Below, in pieces: positions 49,565-61,800 of a DNA stretch of 64,000 bases (the stretch's first letter is position 1; each line of letters begins with the position of its first letter). Location: contig NC_091257.1 in assembly GCF_042477335.2 (NCBI RefSeq), forward strand, positions 40,952,501-41,016,500, given 5' to 3'. A program made the translations under genes and the position numbers. The notes under the pieces are model-generated. The model was not told the origin of the DNA and ran no database searches. It worked only from the letters and a program-made list of their open reading frames with translations. This DNA is from Ovis canadensis. Lineage: Eukaryota; Chordata; Mammalia; Artiodactyla; Bovidae.

Positions 49565-49897
49565 AAACCAATGGTCTTCAGATGGATAAGTGAGCAAGTA
49601 CATAAGGTGATTCACTGGGGTTTAGGAGGAAATCTTTGTATTCTGCTTCCACTTGCCTTCTTTAAAAATAAATTCTTTTGAATACTATTTAAAATACCAG
49701 TTAAGACCAAGGCCCTCATTGGTCTTATATGGTTTAGATGCCACATAGAGGGCAGGAGGAGCCTCTTATCATAAGGAATGGTGTGTCTTCAGTGATGATT
49801 TGATTTCAGTGTTTTGTGATGCATTGCAATTTAGGTTCACATTGGATGAAGTAACTTCATAGGTGACGTTTCTTAATTTTAAAATTGATATATCCTG
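49565..49897. other. Unassigned stretch
   Basis: Nothing recognised. Confidence 0.5.
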
Positions 49898-50040
49898 GGA
49901 CTTCCTTGGAAGTCCAGTGGTCAAGGCTCAAGCTTCCACTGCAGGGGGAGCTGGGTTGATCCCTAGCTGGGGGGCTAATATCCCACATGCCAGGCTGCAC
50001 ATCCAAAAATAAAAAATAAAAAAATAAAATAAAATAGATG
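49898..50040 (+). mobile_element. CHR-type SINE
   Basis: GGGACTTCCTTGGAAGTCC head, GGGTTGATCCCTAGCTGG, A/T-rich AAAATAAAAT tail. Confidence 0.87.
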
Positions 50041-50694
50041 TATCCCTATAAAAGGAATAACTGACTTTAAAAGAATTTTGCTGAGAAGTTATACATCAAT
50101 GATAATGCTAACCATTTTAGCAAAGGTGAACAGCAAGAAAATGGCAATCTTTATTCACCTTAGTTTTTACCCAAATCCCTCTGCCAACGAAATCTCCAAT
50201 AAAAGTAATCTCCATACCATCCATTTCACAAAAAAGAGGCTCCCGAAGGTGCATTTATCAAAATGACTACTTGAAATATAAATTACTTCTCTTCTCATTA
50301 CTGATTATTTCACCCCCAAGTATATAGTAGGCCTTGATTTATTAGAGAATGTTACCATTGTATTTTAAAAGTTTGGAGATCACGAGAATAAATTTGAAGA
50401 TAAAAGAATCTTTTTGTTTGTGGGTAATTTCATGTGTATGGAGTTCAACACAAACGTACAAAGCTGTCTTTTTAAGTTGCGGAAAAACTGATCATCGTAC
50501 TAGAAGACAAGTGTAGAAGCGTAGCATGCATTCTAAAAGATTCTATGTTTGTTAGATTCCGTTGTTTCCTTGGAGCATAAAATAAGATGAAAAATCCAAC
50601 TACTCAGTCTGAGTCCAGTGACAACTAGCTTCTCCCTCTGGTCTGTCCTTGTAACGCTTTTTAAATAAAGCTGCTTAACGAGGGATCTGAATAT
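50041..50694. other. Unassigned stretch
   Basis: Nothing recognised. Confidence 0.5.
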
Positions 50695-50785
50695 ATCAGG
50701 TTGGCCAAAAAAGTTCGTTCAGGTTTTCACATAACATCTTACGGAAAAACCCAAACGAAACTCTTTGGTCAACTGCTATATTTTC
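50695..50785. mobile_element. Mariner-type MITE
   Basis: Imperfect 80-bp palindrome: AGGTTGGCCAAAAAAGTTCG mirrored by CGAAACTCTTTGGTCAACT, TA-flanked. Non-autonomous, with no transposase. Confidence 0.85.
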
Positions 50786-51246
50786 TGTGGGTAGAAGTTA
50801 GCTTCCGTTTAGCCTTAGGAAGTGACCTGACAAAAGAAACTGTGTGGGGTACAGAAGAGTACCCCAAAATAAAACAACGGGTAAACACTGGTATGACTGG
50901 TGGCTCAGTGCAGGTTGAATTGAATTTTTGCAAAGGTTTTGAAAGGCATTTACCATTCTGTGTGTAACTCTCTGTAATTACATCAAGGAGTCACCCTTCT
51001 GCTTTGTGCCTAATAGAAGCTCTCTCTCAATTCATCATCAGCTCTCAGTCTACAACTGCGTTTCAGAATAGTCAGAGCGAATAACTCTTTTTAGGCTTTG
51101 TGCTATTGGAAAAGTATCAGGTACCCAAGATGCTTGGACCCTGTGGGAACATGTAGGCTACTTTAGATCCAAACTTTGGTGTCTGTATTTTATGACACTT
51201 ACTTAAAACTCAAAAGCATGGCTATGCGCCTGCATTCATAGATGGT
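50786..51246. other. Unassigned stretch
   Basis: Nothing recognised. Confidence 0.5.
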
Positions 51247-51367
51247 CGCGCTGTCGCTCAGTCATATCTGACTCTTTGCGACCCTGTGAACTCTAGCCTG
51301 CCAGACTCCTCTGTCCATGGGATTTTCCAGGCAAGAATACTGGAGTGGGTTGCCATTTCCTTCTCCA
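51247..51367 (-). mobile_element. Bov-A monomer
   Basis: Antisense Bov-A unit without the tRNA-like head: CGCTGTCGCTCAGTCATATC to CATTTCCTTCTCCA. Confidence 0.9.
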
Positions 51368-53674
51368 TATAAACGGTTACCTAACTTTTGTTCTATAGTA
51401 CTACCATAACTATAGTAACCCATGGAAATTAAATCTGGTTTGTGTTTATGATTACAGGCCCAAGCCTAAGGCAGCAGAGCTTACAACTGAATGGAATCAA
51501 ATGAAATGGCCATTTTTGGAAACTAGAAAGGGTAAAAAATCAGCTCTGGAGCCAAGGAATTCTGAATTCAGGTGGGGCCTGCCAGCATGGTTATGTGGCT
51601 CGGCTCTCATCCTGGGCTACCTGGCCCCAGAGTCAGCCTCTTAACTCTAGAGTGTTTTACTTGCATTTATCACCCTTGTCAATATCATCTCTCTAAAACC
51701 CTGGGCTAGGAATCTGCTGGGCTGAATGTAGTTACTTGGGAAACCTCGGCAAAGAGAAGTCGACGGCTGACTATCTGAAGTCTTTCAAACAGAATACATT
51801 CACTTTCCAAAAGTGATCTATGCCCATCAAGGTCCAGAAATGAGTCAATTTTGAGAAATGAAATTGACATATGAATGCACAAAGCGCCGTTTGACCAATG
51901 CATGCTTTTCCCTTCAAGATAGTCTTTGCAGGAGCCTATGCACTCATTCCCAGGATGAGGTCATTCTTTAAAATATAGTCGGCACCACTGTTGGTGTTAC
52001 CCCGAGAAGGTCTTTCTAAAAAACGTCCCCCTCATTTGACATTCACGTCTCACAAATCTGTGTACCTTGAGGCTCTTGAATGAGAGGCCAGTACAACAGA
52101 CAGCACAGGCTCAGAATATTTTAATAGTGATGAATCCGCTGAGAGGTATGACCACGTATCATAGTTTAAAGGAAGCCTTTCTGGAGCCGAACAACTCAGG
52201 ACTGGATCGTGGAGTGTGTACAGATGAGCTGAGCAGGACAACTGTGACTGTTATTTGCTTGTGAATGGAAAGAAGATAAGCGTGAAAAAACTCACCAAGA
52301 ATGTGATTGGATTTTGGTATATGGTGTCTATTCTGCACTAATTTCTAAGAAATTCTTCAAATTTCCTCTATAGGAAAATTCTCTAAAATGTGAACCTGGA
52401 AGGATGAAAGTGCCTTCGAATCTGTCAGATCACTTACAGGAACTTTTTGGGTTTCTGAGATTTTTTTTCCTAGCCCCAGAGGTGCCCCTCCTCGGGACCT
52501 ATCAAGTAGTGCATCTGCATACTTCACCCAGCTTTCTGGCAAAGAGGAGCCAGAGCTGAGAACTAGAAGGCGGACCCTTCTCTTTTTCTTCCCTTTCTGG
52601 AAGTTGCAGCACCCAGTTCAGCCGCAGCCTCCCACCCGCTGCAGCTCAGGTTGCCATGGCACCCAGACGCTGCCCATGAAGCCAGCGTTTGGTCCAGGGA
52701 GTACAGAATCCTGGACAGGAGCTGCCTCTTTTTTTTTTTTTTTTAATCATGATGACATCTTCCAGAGACTCCCAAATGAAGTCCAAGCATATTAGACTTT
52801 TTATGGCAGTTTTTACTGATTTGCAGTAGAGATGCTGATAAATAAATGCACCTGTGAAAATCGTGTTCCCATAGAGTCTCTTTTGTTCTCCATCTTATAG
52901 ACCAGCAGGCCCTCAAATGCCTCCTTCCAGGCCACAGGGTCATCTGATGATTGGAAACAAGAAAGGCAGAATAAGAATTAGTAGGACATGAAATGTGCCT
53001 AAGCCATCCTCTGGTTTAATTGTATAGCAAGCTGCACTGTGCCAAGCTGACTGACAGAGTGTCTACCATGGAGATGCCATTTGTTGGATGTGTTAGAGAA
53101 GAAAGGCTCAGGACAATTGACACCAAAACCCAATGAGTTTAGGGAAAGCGCAGTGATGCAAGGGGTCCTGGGTGGTGTGATCAATGCAGGCCCCATATTC
53201 TAAGAGTTCAGGAACCAGCAGGCCCTGATTGGATCAGGGCTGCCCACCAGCATTGCCTGTGTGTATTCAGGATCGCTTGGCTCCAGAGCCATCTGATTCT
53301 GCCCCCAACTCCTCCAAAAAAGAGCCATTTCACATGGTCCAACATCAGGCTGAGTTCTACTGCCTCGGGTCCTGTTTTCAGCGCCCCTTGGGGATCCAGG
53401 CATCCTCCCCTTATACCCACAGCTTCCATGTGCCTGGTGGCTGGGTGACCTCTTTCTGTATCCTCTATTTAGCATTGCCCTTGGACTCTGTTTCCTTCCC
53501 CTGAATCCAAATCCATTGTTCTCCATGTAGAAATCACACTTCAGTCAGGCTGCAGCTTCAGGCAGTATCCACCTTCTACCCTCAGATCGCAATTTATCAC
53601 AAAGGGATTCACAGCAGAATTGCAATTCGAGTAGGAAAGCAGAGGATGCCTTTGGATACATCTAGGGTGAGAGG
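51368..53674. other. Unassigned single-copy-like stretch, 2.3 kb
   Basis: No gene supported. A poly-T lies at 52729-52744. Overlapping frames at 53200-53530 on both strands carry no recognisable domain. Confidence 0.5.
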
Positions 53675-54105
53675 TGGACCATAAAGAAGGCTGAGCGCCG
53701 AAATATTGATGCTTTTGAACTGCAGGGCTGGAGAAGACTCTTGAGGGTCTCTTGGACAGCAAGGAGATCAAACCTTAAATCTTCATAATCTGTATACTGT
53801 CCATCCTAAAGGAAATTAACCTTGAATATTCACCGGAAGGACTGATGTTGAAGCTCCAATACTTTGGCCACCTGATGTGAAGAGTCGACTCATTGGAAAA
53901 GATCCTGATGCTGGGAAAGATTGAAGGCAGGAAGAGAAGGGGACGACAGAGAATGAGATGATTGGATGGCATCATCGACTCAGTGGACATGAGTTTGAGC
54001 ACACTCTGGGAGATAGTGAAGGACAGGGAAGCCTGGCATGCTGCAGTCCATGGGGTCACAAAGAATCGGACACGACTGAGCGAGCAACTGAACAACAGCA
54101 ATAAG
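53675..54105 (+). mobile_element. BovB 3' end, diverged
   Basis: Sense BovB C-terminal and tail region, ending GAGCAACTGAACAACAGC. About 25 extra bases near 53775-53798 are not BovB. Confidence 0.9.
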
Positions 54106-55331
54106 GGTGATGTGGAGCCCTTTCTTGGACCCCAATTGTAATCACAACCAGCGGGCCATCTATGTTATCTAGACTCAGGCAGGCCTTCTTTGGGTGATTA
54201 TGCAACTGGAGAAGATATGATACTATTTTCTAGGTCACCTTCGAGATGTATATATTTTTGTCACCTGTTTTGCAATGGGTTTAAATAAAGTGCCGGAAGA
54301 GCATTTTGAGATCCCGGAATTTACCTTCAAGATAATCCCTCCTAAACTTTGTCAGCTTGGAAGCCATTCTTTGGCACAAGGTATATGCTGTTATGATACT
54401 GCAATCTACTGGCATAAAAATAACAAGATGTCAAAGCCTGGGCCCAGGAGTGCTGCCCCCATGAGATTATCTGCTGGGAGGAGAAGCAGGGTAGGCCCCC
54501 AGCCCAGACTTTGTTGGCAACAAAAATAGAGTGTTAATGGCCTGCAGTGACATGGAAGAGAGTGGGAAGTGGACAGAGATATTTATAAAGAAAAACGGCT
54601 CTGAGCATCTGCTAAGTCCCCATTCTCTTATTTTTCCCAGGTCTATTTGTGGCCTCTCTTTCCATGACACAGGCAGCTCCTTAAAATAAAGAGCCTTGGT
54701 CCTGCCGGCCCTTGCCTCCAACCGAGCTCTGAAAGAGGCAGGCCATGAATGATGATTGTGTGTGTCTGGCGTTTTAATTGAAAAACATTCCCCGAAGTGG
54801 AAAGACGCGCGGAGGAAATGACCTCACCCTCATTGATTTTTTCCCCTCAACTTTCAGTTTGGTATCTCTGTGGTGGAACTCGAGACGGCAGCGCCCCTTA
54901 GTGGTGAATCTCAGAACTGCATGAGAAAGGGAGCTGCCTGCCGCTGATGATTCCTGAGATGAGTGAGCAAACAGCGGTCCCTGAGGCCACGTTTCAAACC
55001 TGCAGCAAAAAACGTTACGTCTTCTCTCATTAGGGAAGCTCAGGGTAGCTTCTTCCTTCTGTGCTTCTCTCTCCACCCACTGTTTACAGTTTATAATCCA
55101 GTGCGGCCCCACCCGGGCTTCAGGTTTGTACCAGATGCACTGGAGGAAGCCGAGGGAATTAAATATGAATTTGGAACTTCTGTCCAGAAAAAGAAAAACT
55201 CAATTAATTGTATTACTCTCCACTCAAATAAGAGTCTCACGAAGTGAAGGTTATTTAGGAAAATATATTAATGTGGTTATTTTGTGCTCATGTTACGTGA
55301 CTCAACACACAAACACAATCATCATTATTGT
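54106..55331. other. Unassigned single-copy-like stretch
   Basis: No gene supported; no repeat family recognised. Confidence 0.5.
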
Positions 55332-55340
55332 TAACACTCT

Positions 55341-55617
55341 GCTGCTGCTGCTGCTAAGTCGCTTCAGTCGTGTCCGACTCTGTGCGACCCCACAGACGGC
55401 AGCCCACCAGGCTCCCCCGTCCCTGGGATTCTCCAGGCAAGAACACTGGAGTGGGTTGCCATTTCCTTCTCCAATCATGAAAGTGAAAAGTGAAAGTGAA
55501 GTCGCTCAGTGGTGTCTGACTCTTAGCGACCCCATGGACTGCAGCCTACCAGGCTCCTCCGCCCATGGGACTTTCCAGGCAAGAGTACTGGAGTGGGGTG
55601 CCATTGCCTTCTGCTGC
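55341..55617 (-). mobile_element. Bov-A2 SINE with 9-bp target-site duplication
   Basis: TAACACTCT at 55332-55340 and 55618-55626 flanks an antisense Bov-A2 dimer; its CTG tail is at 55341-55355. Confidence 0.95.
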
Positions 55618-55626
55618 TAACACTCT

Positions 55627-56094
55627 AAAGATCTTAAATTCATTATTCAAGCTTCCTTTTTTAGAAAAGAGCTTGGTATGTACAAATAAATATGTAACCA
55701 TAGAAGAGCAGATTGCACCGCAACTAGAGGCTAGCCCCCCTCCCCCACCCTTTTCCTAATGCACAGATTTTTCTACCTGGTAAACCAAGCCCCATTCCAT
55801 CTCTGCTTCAACTCCTTACTTGAGGTTGATTTCGATTACAGGGAATCGAAATTACAGGTTGATTTAGTTGCAGGGAGATTTTTTTTTTTTTTTCCCTAAC
55901 AAATTTAAAGGGAACAAGCTGATGTTTCTGATAAAAGGACAGAAATCTTTCTCAATCCAGATATTTCTAATACTCTTCCAAGCGGGCCTAATGAGGAAGA
56001 TATTGACATCAGCCATCAGTGAATTTGTATCCAGCTTTCTGGACACAGAGGACAGAGCAGCAACTTGAGCTGCTTGTCATAAGATCCACCACAG
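55627..56094. other. Unassigned stretch
   Basis: Nothing recognised; poly-T at 55879-55893. Confidence 0.5.
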
Positions 56095-56292
56095 GCCTTA
56101 TGTGGTGTTCCAGTGGTTAAAGCTTGGCCTTTCAGTGCAAGGGGTCTGGGTTCGATCCCTAGTCAGGGAGCTAAGATCTCACATACCTTGTGACCCAGAT
56201 TTAAAAAAAAAAAAACTAAAATAGAAACAATATTGTAATAAATTCAATACAGACTTAAAAAATGATCCACATTAAAAAAAAAAAAAACAAAA
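56095..56292 (+). mobile_element. CHR-type SINE with CAATACAGAC tail
   Basis: Head near 56095, GGGTTCGATCCCTAGTCAGG, tail AACAATATTGTAATAAATTC, then A-runs. Confidence 0.88.
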
Positions 56293-57269
56293 ACCCTACC
56301 GTGTTTTGCTTCAGATGGAAGATGAGGTGAAGACAGGAAACAGCGCGATGAGCAACAGGAAGTTCTTAGCCTTGAGGATGGATGATGGAAATAATGCCAG
56401 AAGAGGACAGCCTTTCAGGCTGCAGCCCTGCTGAGCAGCAGTGAGGCTTCAGAGAAGACGGGAGGCCTGGCCCACGACATGCAGCTCCAAGCTCTGTGCT
56501 CGGAGCCGGGAGCTGAGACACAGACCCCACTGCTAGGTTCAGCACAAGAAAGGCAGGGGCCTGTGAGCAAGCATCGCACAAAAGCAGGGTGAGTCTCCCT
56601 ACTCGCCTGCCTCACTGCGATGGCCTTGGGGCTGAGGAAATCACCGAATGTGTGAGAGCGCCCCCTGGTGCTATCCAGGAGCAGACCAGTGAAAGTGCTC
56701 CATAGTCAAGATTTGTAAGTCACGGTGGGGCTCATTCTAGGTCTTGATTTTCATAATTTGTTGCAAGCCGAAAGAAAAAAAAAATACTCTTTGACAAAGA
56801 TCTCACTCCCATACTTTGTGGTCTGCCTCCTGGAAATTTGCAGTGAGCCAGCTGAGCTGACTTGAAGAGCCCGAGTCAGAGTTCAAGGTAAGGCCTCAAG
56901 TCCAGCAATATGTGACATCCCTCGAAATCCTCAACCTGGCTGGGAATGGGCCCTTCCAACACAGGCGCCCAGATGCCAACCTAGGCATGACTTAAACGTT
57001 GAGGATTTTTCTGCCTGCAATGACTTCGCGTCCTGCCCCTCTTCCCATTCTTCTCCACACCCCATCTCTGAGTCTATAATTCCTTTAAGAAATGTACTAT
57101 TCAATGCAAATGTTCATACCTCCCTGATTCCTTTGTCACAGACACTAAAAAAAAAAAAAAAAGACACCCTTAGACCTGTAACAGGCTGAAATGATCTTCT
57201 ATAGAATTTGTTATTTTCTATTATGTAAGTGCCTTGACATAATTTTATGTATTACCTCAACACCTACTA
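56293..57269. other. Unassigned single-copy-like stretch
   Basis: No gene supported; an A-run lies at 57149-57162. Confidence 0.5.
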
Positions 57270-57420
57270 TTCTGTGCTTTATTTCCTTCATCTACTGGGG
57301 AAAATGTATCAGTATCTAGCTCATGGGTCGCCGTGATGATTAAATGAGTTCACCTATATGAGGTCCTAGAACCAGACACATACTAAATGTTCATAGAATT
57401 AGCAATCATGATGATAATGT
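57270..57420 (+). repeat. MIR SINE relic
   Basis: TTCATCTACTGGGGAAAATG, GTGATGATTAAATGAGTTC and ACACATACTAAATGTTCATA follow the MIR 3' half. Confidence 0.75.
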
Positions 57421-57674
57421 TCATTGCTATCCTAATATCTTTATATAGTGTCATAAATATTTTGGATTGAGTAAGTAGCACAAATAATTATTATTACCCA
57501 GAATCATGGGTGACTCGAAAATGCAGTTAGTACTGCATCCCAGACTCCTCTAAGAATTGTTCTGCCATCACCAGGCTCATCTGCAGAATCTGGATTGTGT
57601 CTTGTTTGGTCTGTGTAATGACCTCCAAAGTGTCCTGTGCTGTTAGATAAAACCATAGATGAAGCTGAATAAGT

Positions 57675-58743
57675 TCAGTTCAATTCAGTTCAGTCGCTCA
57701 GTCGTGTCTGACTCTTTGTGACCCCATGAATCGCAGTACACCAGGCCTCCCTATCTATCACCAACTCCCGGAGTTCACTCAGACTCACGTCCATCGAATC
57801 AGTGATGCCATCCAGCCATCTCATCCTGCCCCCAATCCCTCCCAGCATCAGTCTTTTCCAATGAGTCAACACTTCGCATGAGGTGGTCAAAGTACAGCTT
57901 TAGGATCAGTCCTTCCAAAGAAATCCCAGGGCTGATCTCCTTCAGAATGGACTAGTTGGATCTCCTTGCAGTCCAAGGGACTCTCAAGAGTCTTCTCCAA
58001 CACCACAGTTCAAAAGCATCAATTCTTCGGTGCTCAGCCTTCTTTACAGTCCAACTCTCACATCCATACATGACCAGAGGAAAAACCATAGCCTTGACTA
58101 GACAGACCTTTGTTGGCAAAGTAATGTTTCTGCTTTTCAATATGCTATCTAGGTTGGTCATAACTTTTCTTCCAAGGAGTAAGCGTCTTTTAATTTCATG
58201 GCTGCAATCACCATCTGCAGTGATTTTGGAGCCCCCCCAAAATAAAGTCTGACACTGTTTCCACTGTTTCCCCATCTATTTCCCATGAAGTGATGGGACC
58301 AGATGCCATGATCTTCATTTTCTGAATGTTGAGCTTTAAGCCAACTTTTTCACTCTCCTCTTTCACTTTCATCAAGAGGCTTTTCAGTTCCCCTTCACTT
58401 TCTACCATAAGGGTGGTGTCATCCGCATATCTGAGGTTATTGATATTTCTCCTGGCAATCTTGATTCCAGCTTGTGCTTCTTCCAGCCCCGCGTTTCTCA
58501 TGATGTAATCTGCATAGAAGTTAAATAAGCAGGGTGACAATATACAGCTTTGACGTACTCCTTTTCCTATTTGGAACCAGTCTGTTGTTCCATGTCCAGT
58601 TCTAACTGTTGCTTCCTGTCCTGCATATAGGTTTCTCAAGAAGCAGGTCAGGTGGTCTGGTATTGCCATCTCTTTCAGAATTTTCCACAGTTTATTGTGA
58701 TGCACACAGTCAAAGGCTTTGGCATAGTCAATAAAGCAGAAAT
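57675..58743 (-). mobile_element. BovB copy D, with open RT palm
   Basis: Antisense BovB from its tail to RT motif A. On the minus strand a frame at 58792-58208 is open for 194 codons with FIDYAKAFDCVHHNK, LTCFLRNLYAGQEATVRT, and the catalytic box YADDTTLM. It is 5'-truncated at about 58743 and frame-broken further 3' (near 58220 and 57900), so not a working protein. Confidence 0.94.
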
Positions 58744-59064
58744 GGAGGCCTAAAGGTATTACGTTCTTCTCAGAAGGAAAAGAAGTTGCCATTAGTCATA
58801 TTACTACTGGTGGCTCAGAATTATAGTGGTCTCTGATGTCATGGATATTCCTTAAATTATCTAAATTTGAGAATCTGGGAAATGACAAGGAACCTTATTA
58901 CTGAATTATAATGTGGGCTGTATAGACCCAGGAGAATTAGAATCTCTTAACTTTATTTTAAATAAGAGCCGACTGTAATCATTGTATCCAGTCACCACTG
59001 ATGCGTTTAGTTTGCATGATACTGTTTGCTTCTACCTTTTTTTTTTTTTACATTATTCTTTCAA
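58744..59064. other. Unassigned stretch
   Basis: Nothing recognised; poly-T at 59038-59050. Confidence 0.5.
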
Positions 59065-59470
59065 TATTTGGAAGGAATGCTGCTGAAGCTGGAGCTCCCA
59101 TACTTTGGCCACCTGATGCGAAGAGCAGATTGAGGATAGGGAAAGACTGAGGGCAGGAGAAGGGGACGACAGAGGATGAGATGACTGGGTGGCATCACAG
59201 TCTCCATGGACAGCAGTTTGAGCAAATTCAGGGAGATAGTGAAGGACAGGGAAGCCTGGAGTGCTGCACTCCATGGGGTCTACACGTTTATACTGTGTAG
59301 TAAAGATAGTCATTACAGAAAAGAAAGTCTCTGATCTGCTGGAGCTTAGAGGCTTGTGGATAGACACAAGAAAGAAAGGATGAATAGGTAGATAGATAAT
59401 TGATAGATAGATGGAAAAAAATATTATGACAGTTGCAGAGGTAGACACGGCTTAGCGACTGGACAACAAC
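59065..59470 (+). mobile_element. BovB 3' end, split by a 155-bp foreign segment
   Basis: BovB tail text at 59065-59283 (ATTTGGAAGGAATGCTGCTG to CTCCATGGGGTC) resumes at about 59440 (GTAGACACGGCTTAGCGACT). The bases between belong to the segment described at 59288-59436. Confidence 0.87.
59288..59436 (+). repeat. Segment duplicated at 61191-61340
   Basis: Both copies start TTATACTGTGTAGT, share TAGGTAGATAGATAATTGAT, and end ATATTATGACAGTTG. Similarity is roughly three-quarters by eye. It sits inside a BovB tail here. Confidence 0.8.
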
Positions 59471-59589
59471 TCCTTCAAAAAAAAGGCAATTGACTGCCTT
59501 CCATTGAGAAGGAACTCGGTTGTCTGCATTGTCCCCATTCTCCCTTGTGTTTGTTCTTTCATACCATGGGACAGCCCCAAGGATTTCAA

Positions 59590-59765
59590 GCTGCGGGAGA
59601 GAATCACTTGAGGACTTTGCTATGAACACAGATGTTAAAGCTCACCCCGCCCCCACCCAAGCTTTCAGACTCAGTGGCTCAGTCTGAAAGCTTGGGTGGG
59701 GCGGGGTGAGCTCTAACAAAACAGCCATCGTCTGGTCCTCAAGTTTAGAAACCCTGTTCTCTATA
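59590..59765 (+). mobile_element. MER5A-like hAT relic carrying an inverted duplication
   Basis: GAGAATCACTTGAGGAC, CTCAGTGGCTCAGTCTGA, GAGCTCTAACAAAAC and TCTGGTCCTCAAGTTTAG fit MER5A order; the middle is replaced by the hairpin arm described separately. Confidence 0.5.
59633..59718. repeat. Near-perfect inverted repeat, 39-nt arms, 9-nt loop
   Basis: Left arm 59633-59671 and right arm 59681-59718 are reverse complements apart from one mismatch and one extra C. The arms are GC-rich and each carries AAGCTT. Loop CAGTGGCTC at 59672-59680. Confidence 0.97.
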
Positions 59766-61036
59766 GACACACACTAGTAAAGTAATGCTCAAAACTCTCC
59801 AAGCCAGGCTTCAGCAATACATGAACCGTGAACTTCCAGATGTTCAAGCTGGTTTTAGAAAAGGCAGAGGAACCAGAGATCAAATTGCCAACATCTGCTG
59901 GATCATGGAAAAAGCAAGAGAGTTCCAGAAAAACATCTATTTCTGCTTTATTGACTATGCTAAAGCCTTTAACTGTGTGGATCACAATAAACTGTGGAAA
60001 ATTCTGAAAGAGATGGGAATACCAGACCACCTGACCTGCCTCTTGAGAAACCTGTATGCAGGTCAGGAAGGAACAGTTAGAACTGGACATGGAACAACAG
60101 ACTTGTTCCAAATAGGAAAAGGAGAACGTCAAGGCTGTATATTGTCACCCTGCTTATTTAACTTCTGTGCAGAGTACATCATGAGAAACGCGGGGCTGGA
60201 AGAAGCACAAGCTGGAATCAAGATTGCTGGGAGAAATATCAATAACCTCAGATACATAGATAACACCACCCTTATGGCAGAAAGTGCAGAAGAACTAGAG
60301 AGCTTCTTGATGAAAGTGAAAGAGGAGAGTGAAAAGCTGGCTTAAAACTCAACATTCAGAAAACGAAGATCATGGCATCCAGTCCCATCACTTCATGACA
60401 GATAGATTTGGAAACAGTGGAAACAGTGTCAGACTTTATTTTGGGGGGCTCCAAAATCACTGCAGATGGTGATTGCAGCCATGAAATTAAAAGACGCTTA
60501 CTCCTTGGAAGGAAAGCTATGACCAACCTAGATAGCATATTGAAAAGCAGAGACATTACTTCGCCAACAAAGGTCCATCTAGTCAAGGCTATGGTTTTTC
60601 CAGTAGTCATGTATGGATGTGAAAATTGGATTGTGAAGAAAGCTGAGCGCTGAAGAATTGATGCTTTTGAACTGTGGTGTTGGAGAAGACTCTTAAGCAT
60701 CCCTTGGACTGCAAGGAGATCCAACCAGTCCATTCTGAAGGAGATCAGCCCTGGGATTTCTTTGGAAGGAATGATGCTAAAGCTGAAACTCCAGTACTTT
60801 GGCCACCTCATGCTAAGTGTTGATTCATTGGAAAAGACTCTGATGCTAGGAGGGATTGGGGGCAGGAGGAGAAGGGGACAACAGAGGATGAGATGGCTGG
60901 ATGGCATCACCGACTCAATGGACATGAGTTTGGGTGAACTCCGGGAGTTGGTGATGGACAGGAAGGCCTGGTGTGCTGCAATTCATGGGGTTGCAAAGAG
61001 TCGGACACAACTAAGCGACTGAACTGAACTGATAGA
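59766..61036 (+). mobile_element. BovB copy E, 5'-truncated
   Basis: Sense BovB from ACACTAGTAAAGTAATGCTC to the CTGAACTGAACTG tail. An RT palm frame is open at 59785-60345 (QAGFRKGRGTRDQIANICW, motif A FIDYAKAFNCVDHNK). The YADD box is altered to YIDNTTLM near 60250. It is frame-broken near 60340 and 60650. Confidence 0.94.
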
Positions 61037-61094
61037 CATATAGGAATAGAGAGGATGCTTTTATTAATAACTGGAATATCATTAAGTCTCACTG

Positions 61095-61800
61095 TCATCC
61101 ATGTATTAATTCATTCACTAAAGATTTATTGAGCATTTATTCAGTTCAGTTCAGTCGCTCAGTTGTGTCCCACTCTGTGACCCCATGGACTTATACTGTG
61201 TAGTGAAGATACAGTGGTTAAAAAAAAGAAAATTTCTGATCTCCTGAAGCTTAGATTCTAGTGGCATGACACAAAACAGAAAGATGGATAGGTAGATAGA
61301 TAATTGATGATAAATGGAAAAAGATATTATGACAGTTGGAGATAAGGTCTTCAAAGAAAAATAAAGGTGATAGAGCATGACCGTTTGGAAGGTTTATGTA
61401 GGGCAGTTGGAAGATCTTTCGGGAAGTGGGCATCTGAGGAGAGATCTGAAGGGGCAAGGGTGTAAAGCCCCAGAGCTTTATGAAGAGAGCACAACCCAGG
61501 CAGTGGTAAGAACAAGTGTCATGGGCCAGAAGCAGCTATGTCCTTCAACGGATGACGGACCTCAGGGTGGGGCTAATGGGGCTGGAGCCGCATAAAAAAG
61601 ACAGGAAGGCACTGCCCATAGACTCAGGGGGTGTCCGGACAGAGCCTGGTGGACCTCATAGACAACAGGGAGGACTTCCTCAGGTTTCTTCTGAGGAAGC
61701 TGGGAAGCCATGGGAAGCTTTGAGCAGAAGAGTGATGTGCCGGGTGTGTTTGTTAAAAAGGATCACTAAGCCTGCTGGCAGGAAAGTGCGGATTCATGCC
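61095..61800 (+). repeat. Old interspersed repeat of unnamed family, second copy
   Basis: CACTAAAGATTTATTGAGC, GCTTAGATTCTAGTGG, GGGAAGCCATGGGAAGC, GAGCAGAAGAGTGATG and AAAAGGATCACTAAGCCTGC follow the same ancient repeat as 34905-35400. A BovB-tail piece (61141-61190, minus) interrupts it. Confidence 0.55.
61141..61190 (-). mobile_element. Short BovB tail / Bov-A fragment
   Basis: TCAGTTCAGTTCAGTCGCTC to CCCCATGGAC, about 50 bp antisense, ending exactly where the duplicated segment begins. Confidence 0.88.

Noticed and set aside
53200-53530. Overlapping 73-108 codon frames on both strands
   Set aside because: No domain or compositional bias favouring either strand; consistent with chance in GC-richer sequence.
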